Assembly: GCF_022513565.1 (NCBI RefSeq)
Contig: NZ_JAKWBE010000032.1
Location: forward strand, 30,730-94,729
Length of the DNA stretch: 64,000 nucleotides
Reading direction: 5' to 3'
From: Streptomyces gilvus
Lineage (GTDB): Bacteria > Actinomycetota > Actinomycetes > Streptomycetales > Streptomycetaceae
Position 1 is the first letter of the stretch, and the number at the start of each line of letters is the position of its first letter. Shown in pieces: positions 34,425 to 42,845 of this stretch. Both the position numbers and the translations under genes were made by a program. The notes under the pieces were generated by a model. That model had not been told where the DNA came from. It searched no databases and saw nothing but the letters and a program-made list of their open reading frames with translations.

Positions 34425-34973
34425 ATGGTGAAACCCTCCACTCGAGCCGCGGTGTTGACCTCCGTCGCCGCGGCCGGCCTGCTCCTCCTCACCGCGTGCG
34501 GGGGCGGCGGCGGACACGACGACGCGGGCAACGGCGGCAAGGACGAGGTCGCCTCGCTGAACACACCGGCGGCGAGCGGCGGTTCGGCCGGTGCGAGCGC
34601 CGATCCCGACGCGGGCCGCCCGCAGATCCGGCTGGACAGCACGCAGGACGACGTCAACCGCATGTGGGACGGCTGGACCGCCTGCCTGAAGGAACACGGC
34701 GTCGACAAGACGTACAAGAGGCACCCCGACGCCCCCGGTGTGAAGGCCTGCGCGGGGAAGCTGCCGCTCGATCCGCCGGAGCTGGACCCGGCCAAGAACC
34801 CGGACTTCGACGACGACACACGGGCCATGGTGAAGTGCATGAACGAGCACCACATCAAGAGCGTGGTCACGGACCGGGGTTGGGGCCTGGTCGACGGGGC
34901 GAGCCTGAACGCCCCCGACTACGACCAGATCATGGTCGCCTGTCAGGTGAAGGCGTTCGGTGACCACCACTGA
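34425..34973 (+). CDS. Exported lipoprotein of the MacAB-like operon
   Basis: The protein has 182 residues from ATG 34425. The signal VLTSVAAAGLLLLTAC ends in a lipobox, followed by a Gly/Asp-rich linker. The mature domain has four spaced Cys (TACLKEHGVDK, VKACAGK, MVKCMNEHHI, MVACQVKAF), suggesting two disulphides. An earlier ATG at 34413 is possible; neither has a strong ribosome site. The gene overlaps the adaptor gene by 14 bp. The function is unknown; it probably serves the transporter as a binding or assembly partner. Confidence 0.75.
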   Translation: MVKPSTRAAVLTSVAAAGLLLLTACGGGGGHDDAGNGGKDEVASLNTPAASGGSAGASADPDAGRPQIRLDSTQDDVNRMWDGWTACLKEHGVDKTYKRHPDAPGVKACAGKLPLDPPELDPAKNPDFDDDTRAMVKCMNEHHIKSVVTDRGWGLVDGASLNAPDYDQIMVACQVKAFGDHH

Positions 34974-36207
34974 CGACACGGAGGCCGCCCGCCCGTCGAG
35001 CGGACGGCGCGCGGCACCGGGCAGACGGCGGGTGGTCATCGGGACGGTGGCCGTGGCGGTCCTCGTGGCGAGCGCGCTGACCGCGACCGCGTGGCAGAAC
35101 GACGGCGGGAAGCCGGACGCCGCCGGCGGCGCCGTACACACCGCGACCGCCGTGGTGACCAGGAGCGACCTCTCCAACGCCCAGACGCTGGACGGAAATC
35201 TCGGCTACGGCCGGGCCACCACGGTGAAGGGCGGCAGGAGCGGCCTGCTGACCTGGCTGCCGTCGACGGGGGCCACGGTGCGCCGGGGCCGGCCGCTGTA
35301 CCGGGTGGACAACGTGCCGGTCTCGCTCTTCTACGGCGGCACACCGCTGTACCGGACCCTTCAGGCCCGGGGGACCACCGGGCCGGACGTGAGGACGGTG
35401 GCCGACAACCTCAGGGCACTCGGCTACGACATCGGCGCACAGCCCGCGGTGGGCACCTGGGTCACTCCACAGCACGTCACGCCGACGGCCACCGCGAGCC
35501 CACCGAGCCCCTCGTCCAGTGCCTCCCCCTCCGCCCCTGTGGCGCCCTCCACCACTCCTGTCCAGGTCAAACGCGGCGACGGCGTCCTGACGGCCGGCCT
35601 CATCGCCGCGATCAAGCGGTGGCAGACCGCGGCCGGCATGCCCGCCACCGGTGTGCTGGGCGTCGGTGACGTCGTGGTGCTGTCCGGTGCCGTACGGGTC
35701 GAGGGCGTCCAGGCGCAGCTCGCCGACCCGGCCGACGGGACCCTGATGACGGTCACCTCCACCGCCAAGTCGGTGACCGTGCAGGTGGATCCGGGCGAGG
35801 CGGGCTCGATGAGGCGGGGCGACACGGTGACGGTGAGCCTGCCCGACGGCTCCACCGCCGAGGGCACCATCAGCTCCATCGGCGCCACCGTCCGCACGAC
35901 CGACGCGTCGAGCGGCGACGACTCCTCCGGACAGCCCCGGCTGACCGTGGGCATCGGCCTGAGCGACACCGCGGCCGTGCGCGGACTGAACTCCGCCCCC
36001 GTACAGGTGAAGTTCACCTCGGAGACCCGCAGGGGCGTGCTCACCGTGCCCATCGGCGCCCTGACGGCGCTCCGCGAGGGCGGCTACGCGGTCCAGTTGC
36101 CCGGCGGCCGGCTGGTGGCGGTGAAGACCGGGCTGTTCTCCAAGGGAATGGTGGAGATCAGCGGTGCCGGCATCGGCGCCGGGACGAAGGTGGTGACGAC
36201 GTCATGA
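34960..36207 (+). CDS. HlyD/MacA-like adaptor with peptidoglycan-binding-like insert
   Basis: The protein has 415 residues. One N-terminal membrane anchor (RRVVIGTVAVAVLVASALTATAW) leads to a barrel-sandwich/lipoyl region (TLDGNLGYGRATTVKGGRSG), then a PG_binding_1-like segment (VLTAGLIAAIKRWQTAAGMPATGVLGVGDV) interrupted by a Ser/Pro linker, then a beta-barrel domain. This is a Gram-positive form of the MacA-type adaptor. The GTG start overlaps the lipoprotein gene and the stop overlaps the ATPase ATG. It likely links the permease to the wall. Confidence 0.85.
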   Translation: MTTTDDTEAARPSSGRRAAPGRRRVVIGTVAVAVLVASALTATAWQNDGGKPDAAGGAVHTATAVVTRSDLSNAQTLDGNLGYGRATTVKGGRSGLLTWLPSTGATVRRGRPLYRVDNVPVSLFYGGTPLYRTLQARGTTGPDVRTVADNLRALGYDIGAQPAVGTWVTPQHVTPTATASPPSPSSSASPSAPVAPSTTPVQVKRGDGVLTAGLIAAIKRWQTAAGMPATGVLGVGDVVVLSGAVRVEGVQAQLADPADGTLMTVTSTAKSVTVQVDPGEAGSMRRGDTVTVSLPDGSTAEGTISSIGATVRTTDASSGDDSSGQPRLTVGIGLSDTAAVRGLNSAPVQVKFTSETRRGVLTVPIGALTALREGGYAVQLPGGRLVAVKTGLFSKGMVEISGAGIGAGTKVVTTS

Positions 36208-36914
36208 GCGCGCCCCCGGTGCTGGCGGTGCAGGGCGCGAGCATGGTGTACCCGGGCGGGGTCACGGCGCTGCACGACGTCTGGCTGGCCGTCGAACAGG
36301 GCGAACTGCTCGGCATCGTGGGGCCGTCCGGGTCCGGCAAGTCGACGCTGCTGAACATCATGGGCACGCTGGACCGGCCGACCAGCGGCACCGTGGAGAT
36401 CGACGGCCAGGACGTGGCACGGCTCTCCGACCGCAGCCTGTCGGCGTTGCGGGGCCGCCGACTCGGCTTCGTCTTCCAGCAGTTCCACCTCACCGACGGA
36501 CTGACCGCCGCCGAGAACGTCGCCACCGGCCTGCTGTACGCCGGTGTGCCGCGCCGCAAGCGCCGGCCGCTGGCCCTGGAGGCGCTGGACCGGGTGGGGC
36601 TGGCCCGCCGGGCCCGTCATCTGCCGCAGCAGCTGTCCGGCGGTGAACGGCAGCGGGTGGCCATCGCCCGCGCCCTCGTCAACCGGCCCGTCCTGGTGCT
36701 CGCGGACGAGCCCACGGGCGCCCTGGACACCGCGAACGGCGTGGCCGTACTGGATCTGCTGACCACGCTGAACCGCGAGGGGACCACCATCGCGGTCATC
36801 ACCCACGACCGGGACATCGCGGCCCAGTTGCCGCGCCGGGTGGAGATCCGCGACGGCCGCCTGCGCTCCGACACCCGCGTCGACGCCGACGCCCGCATGG
36901 AAAGCTGGTCATGA
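36204..36914 (+). CDS. ABC transporter ATP-binding protein (MacB/LolD type)
   Basis: The 236-residue protein is complete: Walker A GPSGSGKST, the Q loop FVFQQFHL, the signature LSGGERQRVAIARAL, Walker B VLVLADEPTGALD and the switch His in VITHDRD. The order and the short length are those of MacB/LolD-type ATPases, which drive mechanotransmission rather than classic import. It overlaps both neighbours by 4 bp. Confidence 0.95.
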   Translation: MSAPPVLAVQGASMVYPGGVTALHDVWLAVEQGELLGIVGPSGSGKSTLLNIMGTLDRPTSGTVEIDGQDVARLSDRSLSALRGRRLGFVFQQFHLTDGLTAAENVATGLLYAGVPRRKRRPLALEALDRVGLARRARHLPQQLSGGERQRVAIARALVNRPVLVLADEPTGALDTANGVAVLDLLTTLNREGTTIAVITHDRDIAAQLPRRVEIRDGRLRSDTRVDADARMESWS

Positions 36915-38149
36915 CCATCACATCGACGCGGCGGCACGCCACCGGCGGGGTCGGCGACAGCAGGCCGGTGCGGCTGGCGCCGCTGGACATCCTGGGCCTG
37001 GGGCTGCTGGGCATCCGTACCCGCAGGATACGGGCGGCCCTGTCCGCGCTCGGCATCTCGATCGGCATCGCCACCCTGATCGTCGTCACCGGGATCCCGG
37101 CGTCCAGCCAGAAGGCCCTGATGAGGGAACTCTCCGCGCTGGGCACCAACATGCTCAGGGCCGTACCCGCCAACCAGGACCCGCCGGTGCTGCTGCCCCC
37201 CGAGTCGGTGGACATGGTGCGCCGGATCGGCCCGGTCACGGCGGCCAGCGCGGTCGCCAACACCCACACCCAGGTCTTCCGCAACGACCGCCAGGGCGCC
37301 GACGACTACACGGGCCTGACCGTCCTCGCCACCAGACTCGACCTGCTGCCGACGATCAACGCGCGGGTGGCCACGGGCCGCTTCCTCACCCCGACCACGG
37401 AGAGGTTCCCCACGGCGGTCCTGGGCTCGGTGGCCGCCTCCCGTCTCGGCGTCCCGAAGATCACCGCCGGCCGGCCCGCCCCGCAGATCTACGTCGGCGG
37501 CCACTGGTTCACGGTCACCGGGACCCTCGAGAAGACCCCCCTCTCCCCCGACATCGACCGCTCGGTCCTGGTCGGCTGGGACGCGGCGCGCACCCTCCTC
37601 AAGTTCGACGGCCACCCGACCGTGCTCTACCTCAAGGCCAGGGAGTCCCGGATCGAGGCCGTACGTGACGTACTGCCCGCCACCGTCAATCCCCAACTGC
37701 CCGGCGTGGTCCAGGTCAGCCGCCCGTCCGACGCGCTGGCCGCCAAACGGGCCACCGCGTCCACCTTCTCCGCGCTCTTCCTCGGACTCGCCGGCGTCGC
37801 GCTCCTCGTCGGCGGCATCGGAGTCGCCAACACCATGGTGATCTCGGTCCTCGAACGCCGCCGCGAGATCGGCCTGCGCCGGGCCCTGGGCGCCAACCGG
37901 GGCCAGATACGCGCCCAGTTCCTCACCGAGTCGGTCGTCCTGTCGGCCCTCGGCGGCCTGACCGGCACGGCCCTCGGCACGCTGACCACGATCGCCTACG
38001 CCGCCCACCAGCACTGGCCCCCGGTCATCCCCCTCACCTCGGTGACCGCCGGCTTGTCCGGCGCGATCCTGATCGGCATGCTGGCCGGCGTCTACCCGTC
38101 CCTACGAGCGGCCCGCCTGACGCCCACGGAGGCGCTGGCGACGACCTAG
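36911..38149 (+). CDS. MacB-like ABC transporter permease
   Basis: The 412-residue protein has an N-terminal helix (IRAALSALGISIGIATLIVVT), a long extracytoplasmic MacB-PCD region, and three C-terminal helices beginning FSALFLGLAGVALLVGGIGVANTMV and followed by the FtsX-type ERRREIGLRRALGA loop. With the ATPase and adaptor it makes a complete export or stress-response system, probably for peptides or lipids. It ends with a short hairpin (GTGTCC/GGACAC at 38152-38169). Confidence 0.95.
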   Translation: MTITSTRRHATGGVGDSRPVRLAPLDILGLGLLGIRTRRIRAALSALGISIGIATLIVVTGIPASSQKALMRELSALGTNMLRAVPANQDPPVLLPPESVDMVRRIGPVTAASAVANTHTQVFRNDRQGADDYTGLTVLATRLDLLPTINARVATGRFLTPTTERFPTAVLGSVAASRLGVPKITAGRPAPQIYVGGHWFTVTGTLEKTPLSPDIDRSVLVGWDAARTLLKFDGHPTVLYLKARESRIEAVRDVLPATVNPQLPGVVQVSRPSDALAAKRATASTFSALFLGLAGVALLVGGIGVANTMVISVLERRREIGLRRALGANRGQIRAQFLTESVVLSALGGLTGTALGTLTTIAYAAHQHWPPVIPLTSVTAGLSGAILIGMLAGVYPSLRAARLTPTEALATT

Positions 38150-38151
38150 CC

Positions 38152-38169
38152 GTGTCCATGACCGGACAC
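38152..38169. terminator. Weak hairpin after the transporter operon
   Basis: GTGTCC, six bases, then GGACAC form a 6-bp stem starting 3 bp after the permease stop. It is short and has no U-tract, so it is only a possible terminator. Confidence 0.3.
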
Positions 38170-38357
38170 TCAGAGACGCTCAGCCCGCCTGTCCCCCTTC
38201 CCCGGTCATCGGCCCGACCACCCGGAGATCGACGTCGGGCCGCACCCAGCTACGACAGCTGCACCGCATTTCATAGGTGAGGCAGGTGCCGCGCCGGCGG
38301 GTTCAGTGCGCGGCGCGGCGCGGCGCGGCTCCGGTCGGTCGCCGCCGACGGCGGTGT

Positions 38358-38705
38358 TCAGCCCGCCTGTCCGTCCTCCACGCCGGCCGCTGGAAGGACC
38401 ACCCGGATGGTCGCCATGGGCTGCACCCAGGACAGGTCCGTGCCCTCGGGCGCCTCGAGATCGATCACGGCGTGCCAGACGGGGGGCAGTTCGGAGAACT
38501 CCCCGAACGGCGGCCGGTACATGCGCACCACCCGGGCCGGGGCGGACCCGGCGTCCACCGCCGTGTCCACCGGAAGCACCGCGTCGCCGGGGAAGACACT
38601 GCGCCCCACACTGACGCAACGGGCGTGGCAGACCACCTTGTTCGGCGAGGGCCGCTCATACACGATCTCCACCTGCAGCAGGCCGACAGGCCCGGCACCG
38701 CTCAT
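38358..38705 (-). CDS. Hypothetical protein
   Basis: The 115-residue protein begins MSGAGPVGLLQVEIVYERP and ends AGVEDGQAG. It is strand-rich with RVVRMYRPPFGEFSELPPVWHAVIDLEAPEG in the middle and no signal. GGAGG lies ten bases before ATG 38705. Codon bias matches the genome. I do not recognise it. The longer frame upstream on this strand is rejected because it runs antisense through the glycosidase remnant. Confidence 0.6.
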   Translation of the reverse strand: MSGAGPVGLLQVEIVYERPSPNKVVCHARCVSVGRSVFPGDAVLPVDTAVDAGSAPARVVRMYRPPFGEFSELPPVWHAVIDLEAPEGTDLSWVQPMATIRVVLPAAGVEDGQAG

Positions 38706-38732
38706 CGCGAAGACGCCTCCATCCGGAATCAG

Positions 38733-38921
38733 AACCAGCTCACCTGGCCGGACACCTCCGCCGGAGTGCTCGCCTTCCGCCGCGAACCCGGCTTCGTCTG
38801 CGTGGTCAACCTCTCGACCGACCCGTACCAGCTCCCCGAACACACCTCGACCCTGCTCACCTTCGGACCCATCGAGAACGCCCGACTGGCTCCGGACCAG
38901 GCGGCCTGGCTCACGATCTGA
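38733..38921 (+). pseudogene. C-terminal remnant of a GH13 alpha-glucosidase
   Basis: The frame reads QLTWPDTSAGVLAFRREPG, then FVCVVNLSTDPYQLPEH, and ends LLTFGPIENARLAPDQAAWL before TGA 38919. This is the typical end of actinobacterial alpha-glucosidases (LAFRR...GFVCVVNLS...LPAD..W). About 60 of 550 residues remain, with no start codon or catalytic part. It marks a deletion or recombination at the border of the accessory region. Confidence 0.7.
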
Positions 38922-39001
38922 GGCCACCCCTTGGCCGCCAGGGCCCGCCCGGTCTCACTCCCCGCCGTCCGGGCAGGCCCTGGTTCCGTCGAGACGGAAT
39001 A

Positions 39002-39040
39002 TACAAAGGATCTTGTACCTTGATACACTTCAATTGATAC
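39002..39040. promoter_or_regulatory. Probable VapBC promoter/operator
   Basis: TACAA (39002) and TTGTA (39013) form a short palindrome, and TTGATAC is repeated at 39020 and 39034, 14 bp apart. The stretch is far more AT-rich than its surroundings and ends 20 bp before the antitoxin start, so it likely holds both the promoter and the site of VapBC autorepression. Confidence 0.55.
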
Positions 39041-39060
39041 ATGGGCGAGGAGGTCCCGTT

Positions 39061-39315
39061 GTGAGCCGTACTGTCATCGATCTCGACGACGAGGCGCTGG
39101 AAGCAGCTGCCAGGGAACTCGGCACGACCACGAAGCGCGACACCATCAACACCGCGCTGCGAGAGGTCACGGCCCGCTACCGGCGTCTGCGATCCCTCGA
39201 AGAAGCCCGCGATCTCGTCGCCGAAGGCGCCCTGGACGTGGACCTGCTCCTGGACAAGCGCGCCTACCGCCCCACGAGTGCGGGGAACGTCCGGGGCACC
39301 GGAGCGGACGAGTGA
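39061..39315 (+). CDS. vapB: VapB-type antitoxin
   Basis: The 84-residue protein begins SRTVIDLDDEALEAAARELGTTTKRDTINTAL, the ribbon-helix-helix DNA-binding start shared by VapB (DUF2191-like) antitoxins, and ends in a disordered toxin-binding tail. GTG 39061 has GAGGAGG seven bases upstream. The stop overlaps the toxin GTG by 4 bp. It binds VapC and represses the operon. Confidence 0.9.
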   Translation: MSRTVIDLDDEALEAAARELGTTTKRDTINTALREVTARYRRLRSLEEARDLVAEGALDVDLLLDKRAYRPTSAGNVRGTGADE

Positions 39316-39725
39316 GCGTCGCCGACTACCTCATCGACACCTCCGCCCTCGCTCGCGTTCTGCTCCGGCACAACACGACCGCATGGGACGACAAGATCGC
39401 CGCCGGTCTCGTCGCGATCTGCGACCTCACCGAACTGGAAGTCCTCTACTCGGCCCGTTCGGCCACGGACCGCGCCCGCTTGAAGTCGGCACTCGACGCC
39501 CACTACACCTGGTGCCCCATGCCCGACGGCGTCTACCGCCGCTCCCGCGTCATCCAGGAACAACTGACCGCCAAGGGAGAACACCGCAGCGCGGGCCCGG
39601 TCGACCTCCTGGTGGCCGCCGCCGCAGAAGAGGCCGGACTCACCTTGCTCCACTACGACCGCGACTTCGAAACCATCGCCCGCACCACAGGCCAACCGGT
39701 CCGCACGATAGACCTCAGGCAGTAA
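39312..39725 (+). CDS. vapC: VapC-type PIN-domain ribonuclease toxin
   Basis: The 137-residue protein has the PIN acidic residues: LIDTSALARVL (first Asp), LTELEVLYSAR (Glu), GPVDLLVAAAAEE (Asp) and LLHYDRDFETIA (Asp). These coordinate magnesium for RNA cleavage, typically of tRNA or rRNA. GTG 39312 overlaps the antitoxin stop. All catalytic positions are present, so it is probably active. Confidence 0.9.
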   Translation: MSVADYLIDTSALARVLLRHNTTAWDDKIAAGLVAICDLTELEVLYSARSATDRARLKSALDAHYTWCPMPDGVYRRSRVIQEQLTAKGEHRSAGPVDLLVAAAAEEAGLTLLHYDRDFETIARTTGQPVRTIDLRQ

Positions 39726-39857
39726 CGCCCGCACTGCCGCACGGCCTGCCATCAAGCCTGTCGCCGACCGCACTCGCCAAAGCATCGCCCCCACCCCTCT
39801 CTGTCAGCCTTGGGTGACACTTCCTGCCGGGCCGTTTCACGAGACAACGAAAGAACC

Positions 39858-40637
39858 ATGTCGGACTGCGCGAGCCTCATCTGCTGGGACTGTTCCCTGG
39901 TACTGGACCTGGGCTGGTTCCAGCAGTCCGCCGTGCAGCGGAGGATCTTCACGGACTCCGGGCCTGGCGAGTCCGATCCGGTCGCGACCGCGGCGGTCTG
40001 GAAGTTCCTGGGCGAGCACGTGTACCACCGGGTGGAACTGGCCGGCGAGATGTCCCCGCCGTGGGACCACATCGACCAGGGCTTCACCACCATCGACAGC
40101 GACCTGGCGGACTCGCCCTCGCTCCTCCAGTACGTCGAGGACGACTGGGACGGCCGCCACCTGCTGGTGCGCCCCAGACCGCTGTGCACGGCAGTGCGTG
40201 CCGCGCTCGCACCCTTCGAAGAGGCCAGACAGTCCGGGCGATGGACCGCTCACCCGGCTGAGGAGGCGGCGGTGGAGGAACTGCTGCCTCTCACCCGGTG
40301 GCCCCTGCCGGCGGGACGACGAGTGGACGACGCGGAGGTGCTGGCACGTGCGGCGACGACAGGGAGGGCCAGAGCCGCTTTCGACCGTGTCGCCGTGTCC
40401 TTCCCCGACCACCGGGCCGACCTCCCGGCGGCGCTGCGGGCCTTCTCCGGCGCACTCGCAGCCGCGGGAGACATCGCACCGGATGCCCTCCTCAAGGACA
40501 GGGGGGACTTCATGCCCGCGGCTCTTTTCGACGCGGAGCGTGCGCTGGGCCTGATCGGCAAGTTCCTCGACGACATCGCGTATGACTACTTCCACCCCGG
40601 TCGGCGTGGCGACGATGCGACTCCGCACGGACGTTAG
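39858..40637 (+). CDS. Hypothetical CxxC protein, paralogue 1
   Basis: The 259-residue protein begins SDCASLICWDCSLVLDLG with a C-x2-C pair and continues AVWKFLGEHVYHRVELAGE and FTTIDSDLADSPSLLQYVEDDWDGRHLLVRPRP. The second half is helical. The same order and many of the same positions occur in the next gene, so the two are tandem duplicates. ATG 39858 gives the conserved start; a TTG sixteen codons earlier is possible. The family is unknown to me. The CxxC might hold metal, but only one pair is seen in each protein. Confidence 0.7.
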   Translation: MSDCASLICWDCSLVLDLGWFQQSAVQRRIFTDSGPGESDPVATAAVWKFLGEHVYHRVELAGEMSPPWDHIDQGFTTIDSDLADSPSLLQYVEDDWDGRHLLVRPRPLCTAVRAALAPFEEARQSGRWTAHPAEEAAVEELLPLTRWPLPAGRRVDDAEVLARAATTGRARAAFDRVAVSFPDHRADLPAALRAFSGALAAAGDIAPDALLKDRGDFMPAALFDAERALGLIGKFLDDIAYDYFHPGRRGDDATPHGR

Positions 40638-40692
40638 TGCAAGTGATCGATTCTGGTGGGTGGAGACCCGGCCGGGAAGGGTGAAGGAAGAC

Positions 40693-41382
40693 ATGACGGA
40701 ACTCGTTGACGTGGTGTGTCACCAGTGCAAGATCAAGCTTGAGCTGCTCGATGCCCCGCTTCCCCGAGAGGCATGGTGGAAGTTCCTGGACGAACACGCC
40801 TACCACCCGGTGGAGTTGCTGTGGGAGCACTCCGAGGCACGCGAGAGAATCGACATCGACTACATCTATGTGGACAGCGACATCGAGGGCGACCCCTCGT
40901 TCGCCGAGTACGCGGGCGACTGGCCGGGCCGCCCTCTCGCCCTACGCCCTCGGCCGATCGCCCGCGCAGTGGCCGAGATCGTGGAGCGCGCCTTTGACGC
41001 CATGGAGGCCCACGAGTGGCAGGCCGCATCGGCCGACGGGGCGGTGGCCGAACAGATTATGCGGTACATGGACTTCGCTCCCCCGGCCAGTGAACTGGTC
41101 GACAACGCAGCCGTACTCGCCCGGCTGGCCGCGGTGGAGGCGGCTCTGGAGCGACTGCGCCGGGCGGCCATCGAACCGCTCGGCGACCACTTCGGCACAT
41201 TCCTGAACGACGTCCTGCACGCCCTGCCCACCGCAGCCGATCTCCCCCCGGACGAACTGTGCGCCGAAAGTGGCCCCCTGGCTTCCCCTCGGCTGTGGGA
41301 CACCGAGCGGGCACTGCGACTGATCCAGCACCTCCTGGCCGCCAGAGTCGCACTGCGCGAACCGTCCCCCCACGCCGACTGA
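40693..41382 (+). CDS. Hypothetical CxxC protein, paralogue 2
   Basis: The 229-residue protein starts TELVDVVCHQCKIKLELLDAPL and has WWKFLDEHAYHPVELLWEH and YIYVDSDIEGDPSFAEYAGDWPGRPLALRPRP, matching paralogue 1 at FL(G/D)EH.YH.VEL, DSD...PS and LRPRP. AAGGAAG precedes ATG 40693. The gap of 55 bp suggests co-transcription. One might be the toxin-like and one the partner, or simply a duplication; I see no evidence for either. Confidence 0.7.
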   Translation: MTELVDVVCHQCKIKLELLDAPLPREAWWKFLDEHAYHPVELLWEHSEARERIDIDYIYVDSDIEGDPSFAEYAGDWPGRPLALRPRPIARAVAEIVERAFDAMEAHEWQAASADGAVAEQIMRYMDFAPPASELVDNAAVLARLAAVEAALERLRRAAIEPLGDHFGTFLNDVLHALPTAADLPPDELCAESGPLASPRLWDTERALRLIQHLLAARVALREPSPHAD

Positions 41383-42090
41383 GCCTCGGTCCGGGGTCCC
41401 GGCCGCCTCTCGCTCCCCCGCTCTCGGGTTCTCCGGCTCCCAGACCGGTTCCCCGGACCGAGCCACCGTGCGGCGGCTCGGCGCATGCCTGTCGGCAGAT
41501 GCCCGGCGTCCGTCGAATGCCGGCTGGGAAGCAACCAGGCCATCGCCGGCCACTTGCTCGATCTCACCTCCCCCGTCCCCGACGGGCCGCTGTCCACCCG
41601 GACGCCCCGGCCGCAGCGTCAAGGGCCGTGCAGTCGCAGCAGGCTCGAGCAGCAGCCTTTCCGGGACCTGCGGACCTTGCGTCGCTGATCACGCCGCACT
41701 GATCAACATCACAGTCGAGGAACGCGCCGCCCGGCACGTTTCTCCCGCGGACTGCCGAACGCCGTACGCAGGTCAGGCAGCCGACCTGTGATCGTCGGCG
41801 CAGTGGTTCCATTCCACGTGTCGACCGGCAACATGCCGCTCACCCCAGCCCGATCCCCTCGGCCTCAATACGGCCCCAACAAGCCCCGCAAGGCTTGGAG
41901 GGCCATCCATCCACGATGACAAACGCCCTTGACCATGAGAGAGTCCCAGGTCAGAGAGGTGGAGGTGGCTCCCAGGGGGAGGAGTGGCCGCGACACTTCG
42001 TCGAAGTGAGCAGCGGATTGAGCCCGTTGGGCCGAACTAGCCGTTCGAACACCTTCGAGGAGACGTTTCCGCAGGTCAAAGCCCTGCACA
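41383..42090. other. 708-bp stretch without a credible gene
   Basis: Short frames exist on both strands, but none has a ribosome site, a recognisable motif or a consistent third-position bias. The sequence CCCAGGTCAGA near 41951 recurs at 42188, on the other side of the attachment core, and might be part of the recombination arms. The rest looks like decayed intergenic DNA at the edge of an inserted element. Confidence 0.5.
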
Positions 42091-42137
42091 GGTGGGGCGG
42101 GTGGGACTCGAACCCACGGCCGACGGATTATGAGTCC
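42091..42137 (-). other. tRNA 3'-end fragment (attachment-site core, anticodon CAU)
   Basis: On the - strand the 47 bp contain an anticodon loop CTCATAA, the variable region, a full T arm (GTGGGTTCGAGTCCCAC) and an acceptor strand CCGCCCCACC of a tRNA with anticodon CAU (Met or Ile2). On the 5' side the match breaks at 42138, before the rest of the anticodon stem and the D arm, so no functional tRNA can be made. Such 3' fragments are the duplicate att copies left by integrative elements. With this orientation the element would lie to the right and the intact tRNA beyond the window. Confidence 0.8.
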
Positions 42138-42539
42138 TTTGAGGATCTTGGCGGTCCTTGTCGATCCATGCTCATCTTGGCCGTTTTCCCAGGTCAGACG
42201 AGGTTTGGCGCCTCGGTCCTTCCCGGCCCTTGTCAGTCTTTTCCGATCCTTGTGTCCAACCTGCGTCCAGAACGCGTCCTGTAAGGACAAGACCAACCAG
42301 CTTCAGAGACGATCACCCCTGCTCGGGAGTGCGCCTCAAACTCGCCCGCAGCGGATACCCCTTCCCATGCGCGGTCGGGCGGACTGTAGCTCCGGGCGCA
42401 CGACATGGAGAACGCCCCCTACCCATCCACTTCGTGCGAGACAGCCTAGTTCGGCGCACAGGCGGCACATGAGTACGGCGCGGGCCCGGAGCTCATGGCA
42501 CCGGGCACAGCAAGGACCCAGCCCCCGGACAGAACGACC
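42138..42539. other. Element-side attachment arm with short repeats; no intact gene
   Basis: Four degenerate copies of GRYCCTTGTC occur at 42153, 42215, 42225 and 42245, the arrangement expected for arm-type integrase sites next to an attP core. On the - strand a frame from about 42296 reads FWTQVGHKDRK...ILKGLIIRRP into the tRNA core; it may be the tail of a lost tyrosine integrase. From 42300 to 42539 I see nothing. Confidence 0.5.
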
Positions 42540-42845
42540 TCACGCCTTGCGCAGGGTGAGGAGGTCGTGTCGACGGATGAACACCGCCATGGGATCCGAT
42601 TCCACTCCTGGGACCGCCCTGCACACCAGTTCTTGTCGTTCTCCCTCGGATACCCCTACCGAAAGAGGTGGGCTTGAGCACCATGAGATCTTGACCTGAA
42701 CGGTGTGCATGCCCGGGGAGACCGCCCTCAGGCAGGTCTCGCCCCGCCGTAGGTCCCCCACGCGTTCGCCGTCCACGTACACCTTGTACGGGCGCAATTG
42801 CGCGTAGCTGTCGGCCTTGTCTCGGCGTACCGCAATCTCCGTCAT
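42540..42845 (-). CDS. Hypothetical small protein
   Basis: The 101-residue protein begins TEIAVRRDKADSYAQLRPYKV, followed by YVDGERVGDLRRGE and ending FIRRHDLLTLRKA. The middle resembles a small PEGA-like beta domain (VYVDGERVGDLRRGE.CLRAVSPGMHTVQVKI), in which short strands flank a glycine turn. There is no signal peptide, so it is cytoplasmic. ATG 42845 has GGTGG upstream. It is divergent from, and overlaps by 29 bp, the possible TTG start of the next gene. Confidence 0.6.
   Translation of the reverse strand: MTEIAVRRDKADSYAQLRPYKVYVDGERVGDLRRGETCLRAVSPGMHTVQVKISWCSSPPLSVGVSEGERQELVCRAVPGVESDPMAVFIRRHDLLTLRKA

Noticed and set aside
38277..38921. A + strand gene of 214 residues covering the glycosidase tail
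   Set aside because: Only the last 60 residues are similar to a protein family; the rest is antisense to the hypothetical gene at 38358-38705.
42091..42137. A functional tRNA gene
   Set aside because: Only the loop, T arm and acceptor 3' strand exist; the D arm, 5' acceptor strand and half of the anticodon stem are absent.
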